Shown here: positions 10,021 to 17,459 of the stretch, piece after piece | How the letters are laid out: every line of letters begins with the position of its first letter | Numbering within the stretch: the first letter of the stretch is position 1 | Source: a virus | Strand: one strand, 5' to 3' | Virus record (IMG/VR): IMGVR_UViG_3300009159_000003 | Span: 1 to 46,533 of that record | Length of the DNA stretch: 46,533 nucleotides | The notes under the pieces: model-generated | Seen by the model: the letters and a program-made list of their open reading frames with translations, nothing else | Told to the model about the DNA's origin: nothing | Databases searched by the model: none | Translations under genes and position numbers: made by a program

Positions 10021-10428
10021 TTAGAAACGGCCAGGGCCTCCGACTTCTTCGTATTGACCAGGCTTGATACCAAGCAGTTCGCCAACGGTAGGAGAGCGCA
10101 TTGGCTGCATTGGTTGCTGCGTTGGCATAGGAATAGTAGGAATTACTTGTCGAGGCGGCATCTGTTGATAATTGCTATGTATCATGTGCTGAACCTTAGG
10201 TCCATTAGGAGGAAAAAGACCGGCAACACCTTGAATTGCATTGTTCCATCCAGGAGGCAATGGATCGCTTATTGGTTGAATATCCATCTGATAGGCATCA
10301 GCAGGTGGACCCATGTTTTGACCTGGAACAGAAGCCGGTCCGCCGGATGACATGAGGCCTGCGGTATTGCCAGCTAAACCAGCAGCTTTTGCGGCAGCAG
10401 CCGCTTCAATAAGTTGAGGAGTACACAT
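10021..10428 (-). CDS. Small proline- and methionine-rich virion-module protein (135 aa)
   Basis: I do not recognise a family. The protein begins MCTPQLIEAAAAAKAAG, so like both neighbours it starts Met-Cys and continues with an alanine-rich helix. The rest is unusually rich in proline, methionine and glutamine (for example PMPTQQPMQPM), indicating an extended, disordered chain. It lies between two internal-virion-type genes with gaps of 4 and 3 bases, so a structural or ejection role is likely but unproven. The leader reads TAATTTTATG, where the TAA is the stop of the previous gene; no Shine-Dalgarno sequence is visible. Confidence 0.65.
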   Translation of the reverse strand: MCTPQLIEAAAAAKAAGLAGNTAGLMSSGGPASVPGQNMGPPADAYQMDIQPISDPLPPGWNNAIQGVAGLFPPNGPKVQHMIHSNYQQMPPRQVIPTIPMPTQQPMQPMRSPTVGELLGIKPGQYEEVGGPGRF

Positions 10429-10432
10429 AAAA

Positions 10433-11047
10433 TTAGGTTACGACGCGGTTCTTTGTAGATGACCCAAGGCCAACCAATTCCTTGAACGGCTTTAGGCCAG
10501 GACCGCCAGAATAGTAACCAGATTGCTGGGCGGCACCGAGCATTCCGGTGGTGTTGGCAAACAGGTTAGCCACAGGGTTGAAAGCCTGCTGCTGTTCCAT
10601 GATGCCGGCGGACCGGAGTGCGTTCTGAGCAGCCATCTCTGGGTCGGCAGTCATATTGACCTGTGAGATGAGGGAGTTGCGCTGGTCTTCAACGGCTTGG
10701 CGAGCCTTGGTGGCTTCCGTGGTAGCACCTTCAGCTAGGGTCTGTCGGGCAAGGGCGTTGTCGCGCATCAGTACGCCGCCCTGGCGAGCCTTCTCGCTCG
10801 ACTGGTCAAGGCCGGTGCGGGCAAGGCTAAAGGCCAACTGATCGCTTACCTGCTTATACTGGTCATTGACCTGGGGGGTAGCAAAATTCGTGTAAGCCTG
10901 TCCGCGACCTTTGAAGAATCCGTCATCGAACTTATTGAACTTTTGGTTGATATTACCAACGCCTTCCTTGATACGAGCTTGACGCGCGTTCTCGTCTGCT
11001 CGCGCTTGAGCAGCTCCGCCGTCGCCTCCTCCTCCTCCGAAACACAT
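10433..11047 (-). CDS. Internal virion protein with Met-Cys-Phe-Gly start (204 aa)
   Basis: The protein starts MCFGGGGGDGG, a glycine-rich opening I associate with podovirus internal or ejection proteins, followed by a charged, glutamine-rich helical body and a C-terminal glycine-rich patch (YYSGGPG). It comes directly after the gp13-like gene, where the ejection proteins begin in T7-type genomes. The upstream leader contains GGGAGG, but 13 bases before the ATG, too far for a normal ribosome binding site. A GGAGGA-like run also occurs in the coding strand near the glycine codons and should not be mistaken for one. Confidence 0.7.
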   Translation of the reverse strand: MCFGGGGGDGGAAQARADENARQARIKEGVGNINQKFNKFDDGFFKGRGQAYTNFATPQVNDQYKQVSDQLAFSLARTGLDQSSEKARQGGVLMRDNALARQTLAEGATTEATKARQAVEDQRNSLISQVNMTADPEMAAQNALRSAGIMEQQQAFNPVANLFANTTGMLGAAQQSGYYSGGPGLKPFKELVGLGSSTKNRVVT

Positions 11048-11083
11048 GTTATCGGACAGATCCTCCCATGTTCAGCTCTTGCT

Positions 11084-11575
11084 TCATACTTGAGTAGATT
11101 GTGTACTGGAGGGCGGCTTTGTCCAGCAATACAGATAGAACGCCTCTCCGGCCTTTCCGTAGTTGGATACTTCGCACTCCTTGGTAGCTCCGAGCAGCTC
11201 AAGCCACCTATGGGCGACGTCGTGTGTAGCCAGGCTCCGACACTCCAGGCGATGCCATCCAGTTTCATCTAAATGGGGGAAGAATACCTTCTTGGCGAAC
11301 CTGTGTACGGATAGAGATATCTCGTCGAACCTGTCGGTTGCGAACATCCAAATCGACCAAACGCCATTCCACATGGGCATGGCGCCACAGCACACGACTG
11401 GTTCTCCATCGTCCGTGTGAAGGACAAAACCTCCCCCTCCGACTCGTAGGATGCTGTTGCCGAATTCCCACGGATCATCCGTCCATTGGGTAGAGTACAC
11501 CTCCGCCCGGTCCTTCGACCTCATATTATGGACGACGTGCTGCACCCCCTCCGGATACAGTTCAGTCACTTTCAT
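11084..11575 (-). CDS. gp13-like protein with GNAT-type fold (163 aa)
   Basis: Similarity to the T7 gp13/DUF2833 group is suggested by the N-terminal HVVHNMRSKDRAEV segment and the layout PVVCCGAMPMWNGVWSIWMFATD, residues about 58-80. This is followed by a helix and a C-terminal LECRSLATHDVAHRWLELLG stretch typical of GNAT folds. The canonical acetyl-CoA loop (R/Q-x-x-G-x-G/A) is not evident, so catalysis is doubtful. In T7, gp13 is a virion-assembly protein encoded after the nozzle gene, and the same order is seen here. The first 14 bases overlap the end of the nozzle gene in another frame. Confidence 0.75.
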   Translation of the reverse strand: MKVTELYPEGVQHVVHNMRSKDRAEVYSTQWTDDPWEFGNSILRVGGGGFVLHTDDGEPVVCCGAMPMWNGVWSIWMFATDRFDEISLSVHRFAKKVFFPHLDETGWHRLECRSLATHDVAHRWLELLGATKECEVSNYGKAGEAFYLYCWTKPPSSTQSTQV

Positions 11576-14249
11576 TGAAGTCGATATGTGCGATTAGGTT
11601 AGCCAACCGGGCGTAGCCGGCGGAATTACAGGTCAGACGTACTCCGACGTGCGTCCCCATCCCGGTAGCCTGGATGCGGCCAAGAGTAAAGGTGGGCTGG
11701 CTGACCGTGGCGATTAGGTCGCGGGCATTGGGAGACACAGGATCCATACCAATCTCGATAGCCCACTCGCCCTCGCAGGTCATATCAATGCCGGACATGG
11801 TCTTCATATGCGCCGGTTTGCCGCCGTCTAGGTATGGCAGGATGACTTCCACAGGTGAGCTGTCATATAGGCTTCCGCTTACTCCTCCGTAGACGTAGAC
11901 GTACTGGCCTTCCTTGGCATATACCTTACCGTCCTTGGTCGTGAATTCCGTGAAGGAATGACCAGGGGAGTAGGTTGACCAGGCTGCGACCTGGCTGCTA
12001 GGGAAGTAGGAGTAGACGTAGATCTTGTTACCGATAGCCAGCCAGTATCGGCCATCGTTAGGTTCGATGACCGCAGCACAGTTGACCTTCTGGGTTTCAG
12101 TCAATCCGGCTACGTCGGCCAGGACTAGGTTATCAATGGGCGTACCGACGTCATTAACGACGGCGGAATTGGAGCTGTCGCGCGCGCGGATGGATCGTAC
12201 GCCGGAGTCGGATAGGTAGAAGACGTCGATATCTCCAACGGAGATGACGCTCTTCTGGCCTAGCGCGCCGGTGTTAGAGAGAACCTGGCCTTGTCGGTTA
12301 TTGGCAGGATCGGTGTCAATGCTCCAGATTTGAACCGTGCGTCGGGAGAATGAAGCAACATTGCCTTGGTAGAGGGCGACAGCCGTAAGAACCTCGTTGC
12401 CTCCGGAGTTGTTGGACATGTTGATGAAGCCAGCACCTACGCCGGACTGTCCCCACAGGGTAGGCTGGTTTACTCCGGAGAAGAACAAGCTAGACGATGC
12501 ACCGACATGTGCCTTGGTCTTGTAGGTCAAGGCGGCGACAGGCTTCAGATTGGTTACGCGGGTCGCCCCCCAGTAGATTGGGTTGGCTGCGTCCAGGGTC
12601 TTGGTCGCAATGAGCGTTAGACTTTGATCTGCGTAGAACGGACTAGTAACGGTGTAGCGGACAACTTTCTGCATTCCGTCTTCAGCAGCTACTCCACCAC
12701 CAAGGCCAATGACGCTCCCGATAATGACATTACCGGATGTCTGAACATTAATTGGCCTTCCGTTTGGAGTTGCACCAGTACCGGCCAATGCCGTGATAAT
12801 GACTCGTCCACCGGAAAGTGTAGCCGTGTATTCTGGCGTAGAAGAGTATGCGTTAATCTGGTCAACTACGGCCTGCATCAAGTTGCTGTGAGATACGCTC
12901 CAGTTCTTTTTGACGCCCATGATTTCAACCCCATCAACGGTAACAGACGTGATTCCGTTGGTAGTTCCGCCTGCAAGCGTACCCATCGTGGCGATGAACC
13001 TGGATGGGTTGTAAGGGCTTACTGCAATGGTAGCAGGATCAATAAGCTGATAAAGGTCATAAACTCCGGATGGATTAGCATCAAACTCGATTTGCACTAG
13101 CGTACCATTAGCCTCTGCCCCCTTCTCTGCCGGAGCATAAAGGTACATAGAGTTAGTGTCATTTCCGCCGTTATAATCACGAAGATATGAATACGCAGAA
13201 TACTTATGGTTTAGCCCAGCCGTTGTGTTCTCGTTGATTACCTTTGCAATATTGAACAGCAGACTGCCCCAGTTTGAACCAGTCGTGTAGGTCGGAGTGT
13301 AGGTATCAAACCGCAGTCCAGTAGTACCGCCCCAGCCTAGTAGATCAAGACCGTCAGCAGCTGTTAAAGAAGACGCTCCGGCTCGGATGCTTCGGATTCC
13401 AGGGCATGATGCTGCATCAAAATTACGTCCATCTTTCCAAAAGGAAGCCGGCTGTGCATAGCCACCAGTAACCGCAAACGATCCTGCCGACTTAACCTCA
13501 ACCTTTGGTTCGACGTACTCTTGCAGGGTTGTAATGGCTACTACAATGCCGCCTTCAGTAGCACTAGGACTGGACGTGTAAGACGGAGTAAAGTTAACTC
13601 CCACAGGTGCAGTCACGTCAATCCAGGGGTTAGTGACATATGTTACATTTGACGTAACGGCTGACCATCCAGTAGTACTTGCTCCGTAGGTATTTCCGTT
13701 GATTTGCCAAGTAATAGTAGAAAGAAACCCCTGCATCGGGTGACTGGTTGCCCCGACCATCCAGCTTCTAGTCGTGCCAACATAGAAGTCCGGGATAAAT
13801 ATTCCGTCGAGATATGGGATTACGTCTCCATTGCTCCACTTCGCCAATATAAATGTCTTACCTCCGTATAGGGTGCTGTAGACAATATCTACAAGTGAAG
13901 GTGCAAATCCACCATTATCAAATTCTCCTGAAGGGTGTTCTAGGTATTTAGCATATAACCCGCCGGCTACAGGAAGTTCACCATTAGTAATGTATTCGCT
14001 ATTAATGCCGTCTGTAAACGTGTAGATCTTATCGGCGGTAGCCTGTAGTCCGTAAAATGGACGATTGAATATGACAGCGTTGAGGGCCTGGTTAGGATTA
14101 ATAGCCTCAAAAGCTTTACGCTTTTCAATCTCACCTCCGCGAGAAACGTGGGCATTGTTTAGCGTCTGTAACGTACCAGGCTTGGCTGTGAGCGGATGGC
14201 GCCGCGTGTCGAGGCCGGCTGAAAAGTTCTCGACGACGATATATGACAT
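11562..14249 (-). CDS. Tail nozzle protein, gp12/tail tubular B-like (895 aa)
   Basis: The N-terminus ENFSAGLDTRRHPLTA (residues 7-22), followed by LQTLNNAHVSRGGEIEKRKAF, is characteristic of podovirus tail-tube B or stabilisation proteins, which open with a segment announcing a list of per-subunit values. The body is beta-rich, with many Thr, Ser, Gly and Val residues. The C-terminal 150 residues contain a YVYGGVSGSLYDSSPVEVILPY segment. T7 gp12 has 794 residues, so 895 is in range. It follows the adaptor gene with a 3-base gap (leader TAATTTATG). It would form the tail nozzle through which DNA leaves and to which fibres attach. Confidence 0.85.
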   Translation of the reverse strand: MSYIVVENFSAGLDTRRHPLTAKPGTLQTLNNAHVSRGGEIEKRKAFEAINPNQALNAVIFNRPFYGLQATADKIYTFTDGINSEYITNGELPVAGGLYAKYLEHPSGEFDNGGFAPSLVDIVYSTLYGGKTFILAKWSNGDVIPYLDGIFIPDFYVGTTRSWMVGATSHPMQGFLSTITWQINGNTYGASTTGWSAVTSNVTYVTNPWIDVTAPVGVNFTPSYTSSPSATEGGIVVAITTLQEYVEPKVEVKSAGSFAVTGGYAQPASFWKDGRNFDAASCPGIRSIRAGASSLTAADGLDLLGWGGTTGLRFDTYTPTYTTGSNWGSLLFNIAKVINENTTAGLNHKYSAYSYLRDYNGGNDTNSMYLYAPAEKGAEANGTLVQIEFDANPSGVYDLYQLIDPATIAVSPYNPSRFIATMGTLAGGTTNGITSVTVDGVEIMGVKKNWSVSHSNLMQAVVDQINAYSSTPEYTATLSGGRVIITALAGTGATPNGRPINVQTSGNVIIGSVIGLGGGVAAEDGMQKVVRYTVTSPFYADQSLTLIATKTLDAANPIYWGATRVTNLKPVAALTYKTKAHVGASSSLFFSGVNQPTLWGQSGVGAGFINMSNNSGGNEVLTAVALYQGNVASFSRRTVQIWSIDTDPANNRQGQVLSNTGALGQKSVISVGDIDVFYLSDSGVRSIRARDSSNSAVVNDVGTPIDNLVLADVAGLTETQKVNCAAVIEPNDGRYWLAIGNKIYVYSYFPSSQVAAWSTYSPGHSFTEFTTKDGKVYAKEGQYVYVYGGVSGSLYDSSPVEVILPYLDGGKPAHMKTMSGIDMTCEGEWAIEIGMDPVSPNARDLIATVSQPTFTLGRIQATGMGTHVGVRLTCNSAGYARLANLIAHIDFNESD

Positions 14250-14252
14250 AAA

Positions 14253-14951
14253 TTAAACCCTGGTGCTAGGGGTGATTCGCGCGCCGTTTAGAAAGCTTCC
14301 ACCTTCATTGGGCATTCCTCCGCCAAGCGTGAAGACATCGTTCTTAATTCCGGAACCCTTAAGCTTGGTGAACAGTTCGTTGGCCGCACTCATCTTTCCT
14401 TGAGCGTCTTGGGACTTTGCGCGAGCAAGCAGTTCAGCTGCTGCGAACAGCACGATGAGGTTATCATCAAGCAATGCTACGTCCGAATCATTGACCATCT
14501 TCGGAAGCTTCTTGATCGCCTTGAACCGGACAACGCACTCGTTGCTAGAGGGTGTCGGCCAGACTTCAAACTGGTTACCCTCATAGTGGCGCCAATGAGT
14601 TGCTGGATCTTGCTTGTCGCCTGACGTGTGATCGCTGGAGTTATATTGGTCAATGCCGATGCCATACACTAGCGGACGCCAGGACGAGGAGTACTTGATA
14701 CTAGCCTCGTTGATTCGACCGAAGTCGATTTCTTGGTCGAATCCGTAGTAACGCGATCCGTTTACCATTTGCTCGTCCCGCTCGATAAACGCGAACGGCC
14801 AGTCGAACTTTTCCCACAGCCAGGATTGGGTTCGATTAAGGATGTGATGCAACGCCGGCAGGGAGTTAACCCCCATCGACACGTTGGTGGATGCACCGAT
14901 CTCTGCCCGCAGGGCATCGACCAGCGCGGAGAGCTGGGTGCCGCGAGCCAT
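14253..14951 (-). CDS. Head-tail adaptor, gp11/gp4-like (232 aa)
   Basis: This 232-residue protein has the pattern of podovirus adaptors: an N-terminal helical region with NRTQSWLWEKFDWPF (residues 39-53), a beta region introduced by GSRYYGFDQEIDFGRI, and a C-terminal DDNLIVLFAAAELLARAKS helix. T7 gp11 has 196 residues. It lies upstream of the nozzle gene and downstream of coat, as expected. Adaptors form the ring between portal and nozzle and close the filled head. The ATG follows the previous stop by three bases. Confidence 0.8.
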   Translation of the reverse strand: MARGTQLSALVDALRAEIGASTNVSMGVNSLPALHHILNRTQSWLWEKFDWPFAFIERDEQMVNGSRYYGFDQEIDFGRINEASIKYSSSWRPLVYGIGIDQYNSSDHTSGDKQDPATHWRHYEGNQFEVWPTPSSNECVVRFKAIKKLPKMVNDSDVALLDDNLIVLFAAAELLARAKSQDAQGKMSAANELFTKLKGSGIKNDVFTLGGGMPNEGGSFLNGARITPSTRV

Positions 14952-14954
14952 CGG

Positions 14955-15251
14955 TTACTTCTTCTTGGAGGTTTCTTCCGGCACTTCAACACCAACCTCT
15001 GCGAGGGTGGTAGGGAGCTTGGAGGTGACACCGGGGAAGAACTTGGCGATCACGGCTTCCGTGTAACGCTTGTCCAGCGCGGCGCGTTCCGCAGCCTGGT
15101 CAGTAGACGAGACGCGGGACTTCTTGATGTTGACGACAGCATCGTGGCCGTGGATGGCTTTGAGGATGGCGATTTCGGGAGCCGAGACTTCCTTGCGAAC
15201 GGTGTTCTCAAGGGAGCCGGCGAGTCGGATTTCTACGTTGGCGTGTTCCAT
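14955..15251 (-). CDS. Small conserved head-module protein (98 aa)
   Basis: This small protein has a beta-type N-terminus (MEHANVEIRLAGS) and the segment APEIAILKAIHGHDAVVNIK. Proteins of this size with an 'alkaline loop then LRALHG-DAV' pattern recur between coat and adaptor genes of phages, but no function is established to my knowledge. It is the first gene after the coat terminator. The bases GGAGGG directly abut the ATG, too close to act as a ribosome binding site. Decoration, head completion or chaperone roles are all possible. Confidence 0.65.
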   Translation of the reverse strand: MEHANVEIRLAGSLENTVRKEVSAPEIAILKAIHGHDAVVNIKKSRVSSTDQAAERAALDKRYTEAVIAKFFPGVTSKLPTTLAEVGVEVPEETSKKK

Positions 15252-15286
15252 CCCTCCATCGTGCCACGGCTTGCCATTGTTGCAAG

Positions 15287-15320
15287 CAAAAGGGGGTGGC
15301 TACTTGCGTAACCACCCCCT
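15287..15320 (-). terminator. Rho-independent terminator after the coat gene
   Basis: On the minus strand a 13-bp stem (one T-G wobble) is closed by a GCAA tetraloop and followed by TTTT. The arms are plus-strand 15308-15320 and 15291-15303, with the loop at 15304-15307. It starts 23 bases after the coat stop codon. A partial terminator here would raise coat and scaffold relative to the tail genes behind them. Confidence 0.85.
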
Positions 15321-15342
15321 GGGTGAGTCTATCGACTACCGA

Positions 15343-16389
15343 TTAGTCGGTGATTTCGTAGACGGCACAGCCGGTGAACTGCTTGCCGGTGAGGCCACCG
15401 GTCCAGGTCATGGCGCGGTACAGAACGTACTGGTCGTGCGGGCGGGCAGGATTGTGCTGCTTCTTGTCTTCGCCGTCCATCACCATGAGGTTGATGTTCG
15501 ACTGGTCGATGAAGTAAGCACGATTCTGGAAGCCCAGGTCGTCGAGGGTCGGGTCGTACACGAAGGTACCGATACCGCGCATGGTGATGCCAGCGAGGCC
15601 GATGTCCGTGTCGGACTTGGAGAAACCTTCCTGGGTGTAGACACCCTTGGAAGTGATTTCCTTGTCGAGGTATTCCAGGAAGCCGGAACCACAGAGGACC
15701 AGGGACGGCTTGCCGCCGAAGCGGGTAAGCTGGCGAACTTCCTTGCGGAGGAATTCGCTGACCTTCTGCTGGCCGGAAACCCAGACGACGGCGTTAGCGC
15801 CGACAGCCGAGCGGTTGCGCCACTTGGCGTTGGTAGCACGGTCGATACCGCCGACGGTGCCGGTGGTGGGGTCGTCCGTGATCAACGACGTGATGCCAGG
15901 GACGACTTTAGCGTCCTGGGTACCGTCGAGCCAGAGCATCTCGTTGAACGAGCGCGCCCAGCCTTCGGTCATGTCCTTGAGCTTTTCGTCGAGCAGGCCG
16001 GTGAGGACCGTGAGGTCGCGCTCCGAGTGCTTGGACGTGGAGGCGCCATTGGAGGAATCGACGACGGAAAGACCGTCGTGCTTCAGCTCGGTGAGCGTCA
16101 GCGAGATACCAGCATGGATTTCCTTCCAGGGGAAGGACGCGCGCTTCGTGTTGGCCGGGTTGGCGTACGAGACGGTGTCGTTGTGGGTGAAGCCAGCAAT
16201 CGAGGTCGTGTAGTCAAACGTGACCGGGATGCTGATGTTACCCTTACCGCCGGGGAAAGTCTTCTGCTTGCCGGTGAGGGCTTTGAGCAGGGGCTTTTCC
16301 TGGATGTTCTGGGCGAAGGCCGGACCCTTGACGTAATAGTCGAGGGCCGACGCGGTGATGTTAGCGAGTTCAGCGTTAGTGAATGCCAT
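15343..16389 (-). CDS. Major capsid protein, HK97-type fold probable (348 aa)
   Basis: Length (348 residues), position directly after a scaffold-like gene and sequence character all fit a major capsid protein: GGKGNISIPVTFDYTT near the N-terminus, a long helix with HSERDLTVLTGLLDEKL, NEMLWLDGTQDAK, GGIDRATNAKWRN, and a C-terminal YFIDQSNINLMVMDG followed by DQYVLYRAMTWTGGL. Codon use is biased to C/G-ending codons compared with the tail genes, as expected for the most highly expressed protein. It is transcribed from the promoter upstream of scaffold and is followed by a strong terminator. Confidence 0.88.
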   Translation of the reverse strand: MAFTNAELANITASALDYYVKGPAFAQNIQEKPLLKALTGKQKTFPGGKGNISIPVTFDYTTSIAGFTHNDTVSYANPANTKRASFPWKEIHAGISLTLTELKHDGLSVVDSSNGASTSKHSERDLTVLTGLLDEKLKDMTEGWARSFNEMLWLDGTQDAKVVPGITSLITDDPTTGTVGGIDRATNAKWRNRSAVGANAVVWVSGQQKVSEFLRKEVRQLTRFGGKPSLVLCGSGFLEYLDKEITSKGVYTQEGFSKSDTDIGLAGITMRGIGTFVYDPTLDDLGFQNRAYFIDQSNINLMVMDGEDKKQHNPARPHDQYVLYRAMTWTGGLTGKQFTGCAVYEITD

Positions 16390-16401
16390 AGGTTTTGTGC
16401 G

Positions 16402-17424
16402 TTAGCGGGTTTGCATTGCACCCATACGAACCGCCTCTAGGAGGCTGCGCGGCTGGGCCGTTGCGTGGGAGGACGACGTAGAGCTGGACACGTGAGTGAC
16501 AGGTCGTCGCTGGGGTGCGAATCGGGAAAGCCGCTCCTTGATTGTGGAGTGGGCGCGCTCAACGAGCGCAAGAGCCTCCTCCGGAGTACTCGGCTTTTCC
16601 GCCTGCAACATCAGTTTGACCTGGTCCGTGACCATCTCTTGTTTGGCAGACCAATCGGGATCCTTGACTTTCATCTGCTGTTCCCAGTTAACCACCGCCG
16701 AATGGATGTTGCCGCGAGACTGTTGGTCTCGCTGCTGCAAAGCATTGGCTTGCTGCTGCTCATAAAGGCTGTGCTGGGCTTTAAACCTAGCTAGTTCCCT
16801 TGCGCTTTCTTCATCGACGTAACCCTCTTCAACCTTTTTCTGGATATCTGGGGGCAACGTATCTCCGACTAAAGCGTCGAGCCGCGACTTGTATTCGCTG
16901 ATCCTCTTATGGGCTTCGACTGGATTGGTCTTCATAAGGGCCATGATATGGAACCCTTCTGCAACCTCTTCAGTAGACAACCCGTTCGATGACATGAAGG
17001 TAGTGACCTTTCGGAATTCATCCGATTCAGAGCGGTATGCATCGCGCTCCGTGATCATTTCCTTCCAACGAGGGTGGTTATGGAACGGCAGCTTCTTGTC
17101 TGCTTCAGAAGTAGAACTTACCTTCGCTGTGTCGTCCAGACTAGGCGAAGGCTTTCCGTCTTCATTTGCGGATTGGCCGTTGGTTTCCACGGTGGACGAT
17201 TCCGTGTCAGCCTTATTCCCAGCCGCGCGCCTTACGGCGTCTAGCAGGGAAGTAGGCTTCTTGTTAGCGTCCTTGTCGCCCGACTCCGACGAATCAGTCT
17301 GGCTTGTTTCTTTAGCGTCGCTCGACTCCGGTGCAGTTTCCTGGACTGGAGTAGAAATGGGTTGTTCCGCAGGTGTATTTTCCTGCGGTTCAATGATGTC
17401 GGTTGGCTCGTTTGGATCGGGCAT
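16402..17424 (-). CDS. Scaffold protein (340 aa)
   Basis: This is a low-complexity, highly charged protein between portal and coat, the standard place for an assembly scaffold. Residues 1-110 are acidic and rich in Ser, Thr, Glu and Pro. A helical segment follows (KLPFHNHPRWKEMITERDAY, residues 109-128), then long coiled-coil-like stretches with LYEQQQANALQQRDQQS. The C-terminus is basic (RFAPQRRP, later LLEAVRMGAMQTR), as expected for binding the inner coat surface. The ATG lies about seven bases after a TATAGT -10 element, so its own transcript may have almost no leader. Confidence 0.8.
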   Translation of the reverse strand: MPDPNEPTDIIEPQENTPAEQPISTPVQETAPESSDAKETSQTDSSESGDKDANKKPTSLLDAVRRAAGNKADTESSTVETNGQSANEDGKPSPSLDDTAKVSSTSEADKKLPFHNHPRWKEMITERDAYRSESDEFRKVTTFMSSNGLSTEEVAEGFHIMALMKTNPVEAHKRISEYKSRLDALVGDTLPPDIQKKVEEGYVDEESARELARFKAQHSLYEQQQANALQQRDQQSRGNIHSAVVNWEQQMKVKDPDWSAKQEMVTDQVKLMLQAEKPSTPEEALALVERAHSTIKERLSRFAPQRRPVTHVSSSTSSSHATAQPRSLLEAVRMGAMQTR

Positions 17425-17430
17425 AAAATT

Positions 17431-17459
17431 ACTATACGGTATGATTTATTTAAAATCAA
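17431..17459 (-). promoter_or_regulatory. Sigma70-like promoter for scaffold and coat
   Basis: On the minus strand TTGATT (plus 17454-17459) and TATAGT (plus 17431-17436) are separated by exactly 17 bases. Transcription would start about seven bases after the -10 box, which is the A of the scaffold ATG at 17424. It overlaps the last bases of the portal gene. The surrounding leader is AT-rich against a GC-richer genome. This is the best promoter match I found. Confidence 0.7.

Noticed and set aside
15244-15256. GGAGGG at the start of the 98-residue gene as a Shine-Dalgarno site
   Set aside because: It directly abuts the ATG with no spacer, so it cannot pair normally with the ribosome.
15070-16440. 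Long plus-strand reading frame (about 456 codons) antisense to the coat gene
   Set aside because: It is the mirror of the GC-biased third codon positions of coat and neighbours; low-complexity Gly/Val/Asp translation and no plausible start signal.
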